Shown: positions 12,837 to 19,919 of the stretch, in pieces
How the letters are laid out: every line of letters starts with the position of its first letter
Numbering within the stretch: position 1 is the first letter of the stretch
DNA from: Methylobacterium segetis
GTDB lineage: Bacteria > Pseudomonadota > Alphaproteobacteria > Rhizobiales > Beijerinckiaceae
DNA length: 37,397 nucleotides
Assembly: GCF_004348265.1 (NCBI RefSeq)
Contig: NZ_SMNT01000056.1
Location: 1-37,397 of the forward strand
Reading direction: 5' to 3'
The notes under the pieces: generated by a model
Databases searched by the model: none
Told to the model about the DNA's origin: nothing
What the model saw: the letters and a program-made list of their open reading frames with translations, nothing else
Translations under genes and position numbers: made by a program

Positions 12837-14290
12837 GCAACGCCGTCGTGCCCTTCCGCCAGCAGCAGCCGGAATCCGAGCCGCCGCCGCACAGCATGGA
12901 GGTCGAGCAGGCGCTACTCGGCGCCCTGATGTGGCGCAACGCGGCCATGGCCGAGGTCGCTCCGATCGTCGAGGCGGACCACTTCTTCTTCGGCGAGCAC
13001 AAGGAGATCTATGCCAGCATCGCCAACCTGATCGCCCAGGGCGTGGAGGCCAACCCGATCTCGGTGAAGGCCTACCTCGCGCGGCCCGAGATCTCGGGCC
13101 AGCCGGCGATGCAATACCTCGCCCACGTCTACGGCTCGGCCGCGACCACCAACGCGAAGGGCTACGCGATCATCGTGCGCGACCTCTTCGTCCGGCGGAA
13201 GCTTGTCGTGATCGCCGAGGACCTGATCCAGCGCGCCCGACACGACCCGCTGGAGGCCTCGGGCGCCACGGTCATCGACGACGCGGTCGCCGACCTACTG
13301 CTAGCTCGAGCCGACCTGCCGGACGAGGAGAAGACGAGCTTCACGGCCGCGCAGGGTTCGTCCTGGCTGATCGATCGCGTCGAGCAGATCCGCAGCGGGG
13401 CGCTCAAGAGCTCGGCGATCCCGACCGGCATCGCGGACCTCGACCGGGCCACGAACGGCGGCTTCCAGCGCGGCCAGCTCTACCTGATCGCCGGCCGGCC
13501 CGGCATGGGTAAGACGGTCGCCTTCACCTCGCTCAGCCGCAACGCGGCTCGAGATCACGGCGTCCTCGCCTTCCAGCTGGAGGTGACCCGAGACCAGCAG
13601 TTCGCCCGCTACCACGCCGATCTCGCCTACGTGCACAACCGCCCGCTGACCTTCGGCCAGATCATGGCCGGCAAGGTCGACGATGAGGACATGTGGCGCC
13701 TGGAGGATGCGTCGAAGCGGTTCGGCCGCCTCCACCTCACGGTCGATTGCCGGCCCAGCGTGTCGGTCTCCCAGATCCTCTACGCCGTGAAGGCGGAGAA
13801 GAAGCGACTCGCGGCGCTCGGCGTGAGTCTCGGCACGATCTTCATCGACTACCTGAAGTTCGTGAAGGTCTCGGACCGCTATAAGGGTCAGCGCGTCCTA
13901 GAAATCGGCGAGATCACCGGCTCGCTCAAGCAACTGGCCAAGGCCGAAGACGTCTGCGTGGTCCTACTCACGCAGCTCTCCCGCCAGACCGAGGCACGGG
14001 AGCGCGAGAACAAGCGCCCAGTGCTGGGCGACCTGCGCGATTCCGGCGAATTGGAGCAGGACGCCGACACGGTGCTCTTCCTGTACCGCGAGGCCTACTA
14101 CCTCAAGAACAAGCTCGAAGGCGCAAGCGACCCCGAGGCCAAAGAGCGCCTCGCGAACCAGCTGTTCGAGCAGCAGCACGCCCTCGAACTCATCCTCGGA
14201 AAGAACCGGGCCGGCCCCTGCAGCACGCTGAACCTCTGGTGCGACGTGGCCGCCTCTTCGATGGCTCAAGTTGCTAGGATGCCGATGTGA
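12833..14290 (+). CDS. dnaB: replicative DNA helicase, DnaB-like
   Basis: 485 residues from GTG 12833. The N-terminal DnaB domain opens with HSMEVEQALLGALMWRN (residues 20-36). The RecA-like motor has Walker A GRPGMGKT (221-228), Walker B IFIDY (336-340), the sensor Gln in LLTQLSRQTE (Q381) and the LRDSGELEQDADTVLFLYR block (401-419). The usual SLEMS segment reads QLEVTRDQ here, a divergent but plausible variant. It unwinds DNA at the fork. It is flanked by overlapping genes and directly followed by the DUF1376-type gene that carries the likely origin. Confidence 0.9.
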   Translation: MSNAVVPFRQQQPESEPPPHSMEVEQALLGALMWRNAAMAEVAPIVEADHFFFGEHKEIYASIANLIAQGVEANPISVKAYLARPEISGQPAMQYLAHVYGSAATTNAKGYAIIVRDLFVRRKLVVIAEDLIQRARHDPLEASGATVIDDAVADLLLARADLPDEEKTSFTAAQGSSWLIDRVEQIRSGALKSSAIPTGIADLDRATNGGFQRGQLYLIAGRPGMGKTVAFTSLSRNAARDHGVLAFQLEVTRDQQFARYHADLAYVHNRPLTFGQIMAGKVDDEDMWRLEDASKRFGRLHLTVDCRPSVSVSQILYAVKAEKKRLAALGVSLGTIFIDYLKFVKVSDRYKGQRVLEIGEITGSLKQLAKAEDVCVVLLTQLSRQTEARERENKRPVLGDLRDSGELEQDADTVLFLYREAYYLKNKLEGASDPEAKERLANQLFEQQHALELILGKNRAGPCSTLNLWCDVAASSMAQVARMPM

Positions 14291-15429
14291 GCGCCCAGAC
14301 CGATCTGCCCGCGCCGCTGATCCCGGCCGACACCGACATCACCGGCCTGCCGGGCTTTATGCTCAACGTCGAGCGGCTTTTCGCCTCCGAGCTCTGGGCG
14401 CTGTCCACGGGCGACGAGATGAAGGCCGCACTCGCTCTCTGGGGCCGCGCCTGGCAGCAATCGCCGGCCGGCTCGCTGCCCAACGACGAGCGCCTTCTGG
14501 CCGCCTTCTCAGGCGCGGGCCCACGCTGGAAAAGGGTCCGGGCGATGGCCCTGCGGGGCTTCGTTCTGTGCTCCGACAATCGGCTCTATCATCGTGTGCT
14601 GTGCGAGGACGTGCTTCGTGCTGCAAGGCACAAGGATTTGCGCCGCGAGCGCACGGCAGCGGCGACAAAAGCGCGCCTCGCGAAGGAAGACAATGATCCG
14701 ACCCCGCCCCCGAAGGGCAAAAAGACCAATGAAATCAACAAAACGACCTCACGTAACGAGACACGTCACGAGGCACGTAACGTAGAACGTGACGAGGATC
14801 GTAACGAGGTACGTCACGAGCAACGTAACGACGCCGCCACGTTGACGTTACGAGAGTCGTTACGTTCACCCATAGACAGGACAGGACAGGACAAGACTCT
14901 AGAAGATATACCGGCAGCCGCCTGTGAACCTGTACCCCGAGCGAGCGCTGCCGCCGCCGACCGGCCGGCTTGGAACAGCCGCGAAAACTACGATCGGGTC
15001 GAGAAGCGCTGCCGCTCGGCGCTGCCGCCTGGCTGGGTGAACGACTTCGCGGTCGGGCCGATGGTGCTGCTGGAGCACGACGGGCTCGACCTGGAGCGCG
15101 AGATCATCCCGGCGATCCTCGACCTCGCGGCGAGCCGCCGCGTGCCGATCCGGACATGGACGCTGCTCGCCGATGCCATCGCCGAGCGGATTCGCGTCCA
15201 GCGGGCCGGCCGGGTTGCCGAGGGTCTGCCGCCGACGCCAGCCGCCGCCAGCGGCCAGCCGTCGGTTGACCTCGGCAGCCATGGGCTGTGGCCCGAATCC
15301 GCGATCCGGTCGTGGATCATCCGGCACCGCGACAACCCCAGGAACTGGGACGAGGCGGTGTTCGGCCCGCCGCCCGGCGCGCCTGGCTGCCGCATCCCGT
15401 CCCGCCTGTTGATCGGCGAGGCCGCGTGA
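14287..15429 (+). CDS. DUF1376-type phage replication protein carrying origin-like iterons
   Basis: 380 residues from GTG 14287 (GTGA overlap with the helicase). Residues 10-75 match the DUF1376/YdaU-like outline: IPADTDITGLPGFMLNVERL, then SGDE-type helix and WGRAWQQSPAGSLPNDERLLAAF. A charged linker at about residues 125-200 contains four-residue repeats (RNET, RHEA, RNVE, RDED, RNEV, RHEQ) encoded by the iteron array. The C-terminal part (residues 215-380) is a separate helical domain ending in a WIIRHRDNPRNWDEAVFG segment. An initiator with its origin inside the gene is the lambda O arrangement; by analogy this may be the initiator or helicase loader. Confidence 0.7.
   Translation: MSAQTDLPAPLIPADTDITGLPGFMLNVERLFASELWALSTGDEMKAALALWGRAWQQSPAGSLPNDERLLAAFSGAGPRWKRVRAMALRGFVLCSDNRLYHRVLCEDVLRAARHKDLRRERTAAATKARLAKEDNDPTPPPKGKKTNEINKTTSRNETRHEARNVERDEDRNEVRHEQRNDAATLTLRESLRSPIDRTGQDKTLEDIPAAACEPVPRASAAAADRPAWNSRENYDRVEKRCRSALPPGWVNDFAVGPMVLLEHDGLDLEREIIPAILDLAASRRVPIRTWTLLADAIAERIRVQRAGRVAEGLPPTPAAASGQPSVDLGSHGLWPESAIRSWIIRHRDNPRNWDEAVFGPPPGAPGCRIPSRLLIGEAA
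14752..14864 (+). repeat. iteron array, nine CGTNACG elements at 12-bp spacing (likely phage origin)
   Basis: Seven units begin at 14752, 14764, 14776, 14788, 14800, 14812 and 14824, each CGTNACG plus five variable bases (CGTAACG, CGTCACG, CGTAACG, CGTGACG, CGTAACG, CGTCACG, CGTAACG). After a 22-base break two further CGTTACG elements follow at 14846 and 14858, again 12 bases apart. The core is palindromic around a free centre base. An unusually A-rich stretch (14719-14746) lies directly upstream, a plausible unwinding element. The array is inside the replication gene. Confidence 0.75.
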
Positions 15430-15480
15430 TGGTCAGGCGTGGACTGGCTTGGATGCACCAGGCTGCGTGAGGAGGGCAGG

Positions 15481-16083
15481 TTGAGTAGGAACCGAGGCAA
15501 GCGGACGCACATGCGCTTCCCACCGCGGAGGGTGATAGACCAGGAGCGCCGCTGGTACGTCGCGGCCACCTGGGGCGTCGGCACGCCCTACGACGAGGCC
15601 GATGCCGATCGACGAGCCGACAAGGCTCTGCGCGAAGCCGGGATCGATGTCTGGATGCCGGTCTATGGCGCGACCGTGGCCCGGCGCGGCCGCAAGGTCG
15701 AAGCCGAACTCCACTTCTTCCCGGGCTACCTATTCGTCGGCCTCGCCGCGGGCACGGACGAGGCGCACAACCGCAACATGCAGACGCTCCGCCGCTGCAA
15801 GCACGTGTCCGCCGTCCTCGGGGCCGACAAGCCGCTCGCGTTGCCGCCGCTGCTCGTTCAGGCCATCGCCGACGCCTTCACCGGCGATGTGAAGTCCGAA
15901 CGCATGCGGGCTGCGGCGCTCTATCGGATCGGCGAGATGATGCGGGTGACCTCGGGCCCGTTCGCCAGCTTCTACGCGCAGGTGACCGAACTCCTGCAGT
16001 CCGGGCACATCCGGGCCGATGTCCACATCTTCGGACGTGCGACCCCTGTGCAGTTCGAGCCCGATCAGCTGGCGCGCGCTTGA
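15481..16083 (+). CDS. phage-encoded NusG-family transcription factor
   Basis: 200 residues from TTG 15481, which has GAGGAGGG a few bases upstream; ATG 15511 gives a form ten residues shorter. The NGN domain is visible: RRWYVAATWGVG, then ALREAGIDVWMPVYGATVARRG and HFFPGYLFVGL, the signature strand pattern of NusG/RfaH. A KOW-like end follows: IGEMMRVTSGPFASFYAQVTEL with VHIFGRATPVQFEPDQL. NusG proteins bind the RNA polymerase clamp and affect pausing and termination. As the last gene before the late operon it is well placed to be the late antiterminator. It could instead affect host transcription. Confidence 0.8.
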   Translation: MSRNRGKRTHMRFPPRRVIDQERRWYVAATWGVGTPYDEADADRRADKALREAGIDVWMPVYGATVARRGRKVEAELHFFPGYLFVGLAAGTDEAHNRNMQTLRRCKHVSAVLGADKPLALPPLLVQAIADAFTGDVKSERMRAAALYRIGEMMRVTSGPFASFYAQVTELLQSGHIRADVHIFGRATPVQFEPDQLARA

Positions 16084-16181
16084 CTCATGGAGTCGGGTCT
16101 GAATCTATGCGCGCTGGACATCGGATGTGTGTGTAGCGCTCCATTGAGGGTGCGCCCTGCCGATCCTGGCGACGGGTATCA

Positions 16182-16201
16182 CCGATCGCCTCTTTGATCG
16201 G
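16182..16201. terminator. weak candidate bidirectional terminator
   Basis: CCGATC at 16182-16187 pairs with GATCGG at 16196-16201 around an 8-base loop containing CTCTTT. It lies in the 134-base gap between the NusG gene and the convergent minus-strand gene at 16218, where a terminator is expected. The stem is short and lacks a long U-run. Nothing else is seen in this gap. Confidence 0.3.
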
Positions 16202-16217
16202 ATTCTGCCCGGCGCGC

Positions 16218-16448
16218 CTACTGGTCTGGGAAATCCGGCAGGATCTCGTTCTCGACGATCTTCTTCGCGGCCTTCACGTGGCTCGTCTGAGAACGCTCCA
16301 ACTCGCGCTGTGCTGAAGAGACGATGTCTCGCGCCTCGGCTTGAGACAGCACACCCTTCACCGCCAGGTTTTTGATCAGCGCTACGGTGAGAGCGGCGGC
16401 AGCAAGCCCGTAAGCCTGCGGATTGTGCTTACAATCGCTCCAGTCCAT
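16218..16448 (-). CDS. small minus-strand accessory protein
   Basis: 76 residues: MDWSDCKHNPQAYGLAAAALTVALIKNLAVKGVLSQAEARD and then a charged helix (SAQRELERSQTSHVKAAKKIVENEILPDFPDQ). A weakly hydrophobic stretch at residues 15-27 could be membrane-associated. ATG 16448 has GAGGA 10 bases upstream on its strand; the longer frame to 16712 has no support. It opposes the phage operons and lies in a less GC-rich patch, so it looks like an accessory (moron-type) gene with its own promoter. No family was recognised. Confidence 0.6.
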   Translation of the reverse strand: MDWSDCKHNPQAYGLAAAALTVALIKNLAVKGVLSQAEARDIVSSAQRELERSQTSHVKAAKKIVENEILPDFPDQ

Positions 16449-16572
16449 GCCGGATTCCTCTTCAGGTCTCAAGAAATTAGACCATCCTACAGCCGTTGCA
16501 CGGGACCACCCCGTTGCTCGGAGCCGCCATTTTCGACCCGCACCCCCAGCCGGCGTCGCCGCGCCTCGCTCA

Positions 16573-16941
16573 TCAGATGCCGATGCTGGTTGCCCCAGCC
16601 TCTGCGGCTTCGTGAACAGTAGCGCCGCCTCGCAGAGCTTGAGCAATCGCCGTGGATGCGGTGTCAACAGCCTGAGATCGCTTGTCGCCATAGTCGTAGG
16701 CGTTGTTACCACCGCCGCCGAGCCGGGCGTGGTAGCTATCCGGGTATCTGGCGTTCATCCGCCCCTTCAGCATCTCAGAAGCGGCGTTGTAGTCTTCCTC
16801 GAAGTTCCGTCTATAGTAGACCATCTGACCCGATGACTGGCCCCTCTCAGCGTTGTCGGCAAGTCTGCGGCCTTTTCGATCAGCTTGAGTGCCGAATATC
16901 AGCCATTTAAGCTTGGCAATGAGATAGGCAAAGGCAGTCAT
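16573..16941 (-). CDS. minus-strand accessory protein
   Basis: 122 residues from ATG 16941 (a GTG at 16965 would add eight). A hydrophobic N terminus (FAYLIAKLKWLIFG) is followed by a hydrophilic body: NAERGQSSGQMVYYRRNFEEDYNAASEMLKGRMNARYPDSYHARLGGGGNNAYDYGD and a helix (DTASTAIAQALRGGATVHEAAEAG). No family was recognised. Base composition is less GC-rich than in the phage core. It is co-oriented with the gene at 16218 and could be co-transcribed with it from a promoter in 16942-17032. Function unknown; expression from the lysogen is plausible. Confidence 0.6.
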   Translation of the reverse strand: MTAFAYLIAKLKWLIFGTQADRKGRRLADNAERGQSSGQMVYYRRNFEEDYNAASEMLKGRMNARYPDSYHARLGGGGNNAYDYGDKRSQAVDTASTAIAQALRGGATVHEAAEAGATSIGI

Positions 16942-17032
16942 TTCGCGCGCTCGATCGGCAGACACCGCAGAATTGCTGCAGCCTGACTACCATAATTCTT
17001 GCTGATACGGATCGAAATAAACAGCGAGGCTT

Positions 17033-17152
17033 GTGCCTTTGGCCTACCCCCGTCTCGTCGGCCTCCTCATCCTCTCCATCTGCGCCTGGGAGATCTGGGC
17101 GCTCGCTGCGATCGAGATGCCAGGTGCAGTAATGCCGGAAATAGGGCGGTGA
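17033..17152 (+). CDS. 39-residue membrane peptide before HNH gene
   Basis: From GTG 17033 the frame reads VPLAYPRLVGLLILSICAWE then IWALAAIEMPGAVMPEIGR and stops at 17150-17152, one base before the HNH start. It has one membrane helix (residues 8-26). CGAGG at 17025-17029 serves as ribosome binding site. It is the first visible gene of the late operon. It is too short for standard gene calling and without recognised relatives. Confidence 0.5.
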   Translation: MPLAYPRLVGLLILSICAWEIWALAAIEMPGAVMPEIGR

Positions 17153-17153
17153 C

Positions 17154-17468
17154 ATGGGTCGTCTCAGCACTCTCGCCCCCCGCCTGAAGACCCTCGACAC
17201 GCGCACCGCTCGGCCCGCCCCGAAGATGGCCGAGAGCTTCTACACCTCGGTGGCCTGGACCACGCTGAGGGATGAGGTGGTCCGAGAGCGGGGCAGGCGT
17301 TGCGAGGCGCTGGGCTGCGGCAGGACAAGCGGGCGGGTCTTCGTCGATCACATCGTGGAGCGCAGGGACGGCGGCGCTCCGCTCGATAAGGCGAACCTGC
17401 AGGTTCTGTGCGGGTCCTGCCACACGCGGAAGACCGCGGCCGCCCGGGCGAAGCGCCTGAAGGGGTGA
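17154..17468 (+). CDS. HNH endonuclease (packaging-associated)
   Basis: 104 residues. The HNH core is visible: a Cys pair element RCEALGCGRTSG, then VFVDHIVERRDGG (first His of the motif), then ANLQVLCGSCHTRKTAAARAKR (Asn, CxxCH and basic end). Small HNH proteins directly upstream of terminase genes assist cos-type packaging in HK97-like phages by nicking or stimulating the terminase. The placement here matches. Start ATG 17154 follows the membrane peptide by one base. Confidence 0.85.
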   Translation: MGRLSTLAPRLKTLDTRTARPAPKMAESFYTSVAWTTLRDEVVRERGRRCEALGCGRTSGRVFVDHIVERRDGGAPLDKANLQVLCGSCHTRKTAAARAKRLKG

Positions 17469-17574
17469 TCCTCTCCCGAGGAGGGGAGGGTCGAAATTCT
17501 GGGGCTGCAGGGGCGGGCGACCGCACAGGGTCCCATTCGCGCAATTTTTTTGGCGCTCCGAAATCCTGATCGAG
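17469..17574. other. HNH-terminase gap, candidate cos region
   Basis: This 106-base non-coding gap lies between the HNH and small terminase genes. It holds an imperfect inverted repeat at its start (CCTCTCC with GGGGAGG), a G-rich/GACC stretch in the middle and a run of seven T just before the terminase start. In HNH-terminase phages the cohesive end site usually lies here. No cleavage position can be read from sequence. Confidence 0.4.
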
Positions 17575-18015
17575 ATGGCGAAATCACCCCAAAAATCTGA
17601 GGCGCCGGGCAAGGCCCGCCGCGGGCGGCCGGATTTCCGGCCCACCGTCGAGCAGCGCATCGTCGTCGAGCAGATGGTCTTCTGCGGCGAGAGCCAGGTC
17701 GTGATCGCCCGTGCGATCGGGATCAAGGACGACACGCTGCGCAAGCATTTCGCCGATGAGCTCGAAAACGGGCACGCCAACCGCCGGAAGGAGGTGATCG
17801 GCCTCCTCTTCCGCGAGGCGCAGGCCGGCAACGTGTCCGCGATCAAGCGCCTCGACGAGATCGGGCGCGATGCGGGCGCCGCCGAGGCTGTCGAGCGCCG
17901 GGCCGCGCCTGCGCCGAAGCTCGGGAAGAAGCAGGAGCAGCAGCAGGCTGCCGAGAGGGTGTCGGGCAAGTTCTCGCCGCCCGCACCGCCGAAGCTCGTG
18001 GTGCACAACCGCTGA
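17575..18015 (+). CDS. terminase small subunit
   Basis: 146 residues. A basic N terminus (KARRGRPDFRPTVEQRIVVEQMVFCG) leads into a helix-turn-helix: ESQVVIARAIGIKDDTLRKHFADELENG. This is the DNA-recognition part typical of small terminases. A helical segment (KEVIGLLFREAQAGNVSAIKRLDEIG) for oligomer assembly and a flexible tail rich in Gln, Ala and Pro follow. It recognises the packaging site and recruits the large subunit, whose ATG overlaps this stop by one base (TGATG). Confidence 0.85.
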   Translation: MAKSPQKSEAPGKARRGRPDFRPTVEQRIVVEQMVFCGESQVVIARAIGIKDDTLRKHFADELENGHANRRKEVIGLLFREAQAGNVSAIKRLDEIGRDAGAAEAVERRAAPAPKLGKKQEQQQAAERVSGKFSPPAPPKLVVHNR

Positions 18016-19697
18016 TGAACTGGACGACTGCCTGCCCGGACTGGCCAGCCCGCATCACGGCGCGCCGATCGCTGATCCCGTTCGATCCGCTGTTCCCGGA
18101 GGAGGCCGAGGCCGCGCTGGCAGTGTTCAAGTCCCTGCGCATCGTGGATGTGCCGGGCCGGCCGACCTTCGGGGAAGCCTGCGAGGAATGGGTCTTCGAT
18201 TTCGTCCGCGCAATCTTCGGCGCCTACGATGCCGAGGGGGCCCGGCGGCTGATCCGTGAGTTCTTTCTCCTCATCTCGAAGAAGAACGGCAAATCGACGA
18301 TCGCCGCCGCCATCATGCTGACGGCCCTCATCCGGAACTGGCGGCACTCGGCCGAGCTGCTGATCCTGGCCCCGACGCTGGAGATTGCCGGCAACTCGTA
18401 CAAGCCCGCGGCCGAGATGGTGCGGGCCGACGAGGAACTGACCGACCTGCTGCACGTGCAGGACAACTTCCGGCAGATCACCCACCGGATCACGCGGGCG
18501 ACGCTAAAGGTGGTCGCGGCCGACACCGACACGGTCGGCGGCAAGAAGGCGGCCTTCGTCCTGGTCGACGAGCTCTGGATCTTTGGCAAACGGGCGAACG
18601 CCGACGCGATGCTGCGCGAGGCCACGGGCGGCCTGGTCTCCCGGCCCGAGGGCTTCGTAATCTACCTGTCGACGCAGTCCGACGAGCCGCCGGCCGGCGT
18701 GTTTAAGGATAAGCTGGACTACGTCCGCGATGTGCGGGACGGGAAGGTCGCGGACCGGAAGAGCCTCGGGGTCCTCTACGAGTTCCCACCCGAGATGGTC
18801 GAGCGAGAGGCCTACCTCGACGCGTCGTGGTGGTTCGTCACGAACCCGAACATCGACCGGTCGGTGAGTCGGGAGTGGCTGGAGGACAAGCTGGTCGAGG
18901 CGCGGCGTGGGAGCGTGGAGGCGCTGTGCACCCACCTCGCCAAGCACCTCAACGTCGAGATCGGCATGCGCCTGCGGGCGAACCGCTGGCCCGGCGCAGA
19001 ATTCTGGGACCGGCGGGCCGAGCCCGACCTCTCGCTAGACGCCCTGCTGGAGCGCTGCGAGGTCGTCTGCATCGGCATCGATGGCGGCGGCCTCGACGAC
19101 TTGTTCGGCCTCTGCGTGCTCGGCCGCGAGAAGGGGTCCCGGCGTTGGCTGGCATGGTCGCACACTTGGTGCCACGTCGGCGTGCTGGAGCGGCGGAAGT
19201 CGATCGCCTCGAAGCTGCGCGACTTCGAGAAGGCGGAGGAGCTGACCATCGTCGACGACGAACTCGAGGACATCGCCGAGATGGTCGCCGTCGTGGAACG
19301 CGTGAAGGATGCTGGTCTGCTCGCCTGCGTGGGCGTCGACCCGGCCGGCCTCGGCGAGTTCATCGAGGCGCTCGCCGAGATCGGCGTGACCCAGGAGGAG
19401 AAGCTCGTCGTCGGTGTGCCCCAGGGCTACGGCATGATGAACGCCATCAAGACGGCTGAGCGGAAGCTGGCGAACGGGACGCTGCGCCACTCCGGCTCCG
19501 GGCTGATGGCTTGGGCGGTGAGCAACCTGAAGATCGAGCCCACCGCTACCGCGATCCGCGCGACGAAGCAGAACGCGGGGGATGCGAAGATCGACCCGGC
19601 CATGGCGCTCTTCGACGCCGTCGTGCCGATGAGCCTGAACCCCGAGCCTGCGCAGACGCGGTCCGTCTACGAGCAACGCGGCCTGCGGGTCGCCTGA
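18015..19697 (+). CDS. terminase large subunit (HK97-type)
   Basis: 560 residues, the usual size. The ATPase has a Walker A SKKNGKST (88-95), preceded by FFLLI, and Walker B VLVDE (182-186), with a coupling segment VIYLSTQSDEPPAG. The C-terminal RNase H-like nuclease has Asp356 (CIGIDGGGLDD), Asp442 (GVDPAGLG) and Asp534 (DPAMALFDAVV). It translocates DNA into the prohead and cuts the concatemer. It follows the small subunit without a gap. Confidence 0.92.
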   Translation: MNWTTACPDWPARITARRSLIPFDPLFPEEAEAALAVFKSLRIVDVPGRPTFGEACEEWVFDFVRAIFGAYDAEGARRLIREFFLLISKKNGKSTIAAAIMLTALIRNWRHSAELLILAPTLEIAGNSYKPAAEMVRADEELTDLLHVQDNFRQITHRITRATLKVVAADTDTVGGKKAAFVLVDELWIFGKRANADAMLREATGGLVSRPEGFVIYLSTQSDEPPAGVFKDKLDYVRDVRDGKVADRKSLGVLYEFPPEMVEREAYLDASWWFVTNPNIDRSVSREWLEDKLVEARRGSVEALCTHLAKHLNVEIGMRLRANRWPGAEFWDRRAEPDLSLDALLERCEVVCIGIDGGGLDDLFGLCVLGREKGSRRWLAWSHTWCHVGVLERRKSIASKLRDFEKAEELTIVDDELEDIAEMVAVVERVKDAGLLACVGVDPAGLGEFIEALAEIGVTQEEKLVVGVPQGYGMMNAIKTAERKLANGTLRHSGSGLMAWAVSNLKIEPTATAIRATKQNAGDAKIDPAMALFDAVVPMSLNPEPAQTRSVYEQRGLRVA

Positions 19698-19706
19698 GGA
19701 GCCTGC

Positions 19707-19919
19707 ATGCCCCAGGACCGCGAGTGGGACGCCGGCACGCGCACGCGGCCCGCGCCCATCACCATCAGCACGCAGATCTTCCGCGAGGTCGTCGGCGCGG
19801 TCGGGGCGGGCCTTGCTGGCTATGGCGCGTGGCTGCACTACCCGCCAGCCGGCTTCATGGTGGGCGGCGGCGTGCTTGTCGGCCTCGCCATCATCGGGAC
19901 GCTGCGCGGGAACGCCTGA
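19707..19919 (+). CDS. small membrane protein between terminase and portal
   Basis: 70 residues. A hydrophilic start (PQDREWDAGTRTRPAPITIST) is followed by two hydrophobic segments: FREVVGAVGAGLAGYGAWLHY and AGFMVGGGVLVGLAIIGTL. The shape resembles a small two-helix membrane protein; holin-like function is possible but unsupported by position. Its stop overlaps the portal ATG by one base (TGATG). Similar small membrane genes are seen in this place in other phages of this type. Confidence 0.6.
   Translation: MPQDREWDAGTRTRPAPITISTQIFREVVGAVGAGLAGYGAWLHYPPAGFMVGGGVLVGLAIIGTLRGNA

Noticed and set aside
14752..14864. Short regularly spaced repeats as a CRISPR array
   Set aside because: The unit is 12 bases, in frame inside a gene and has no spacers of CRISPR size; an iteron array fits better.
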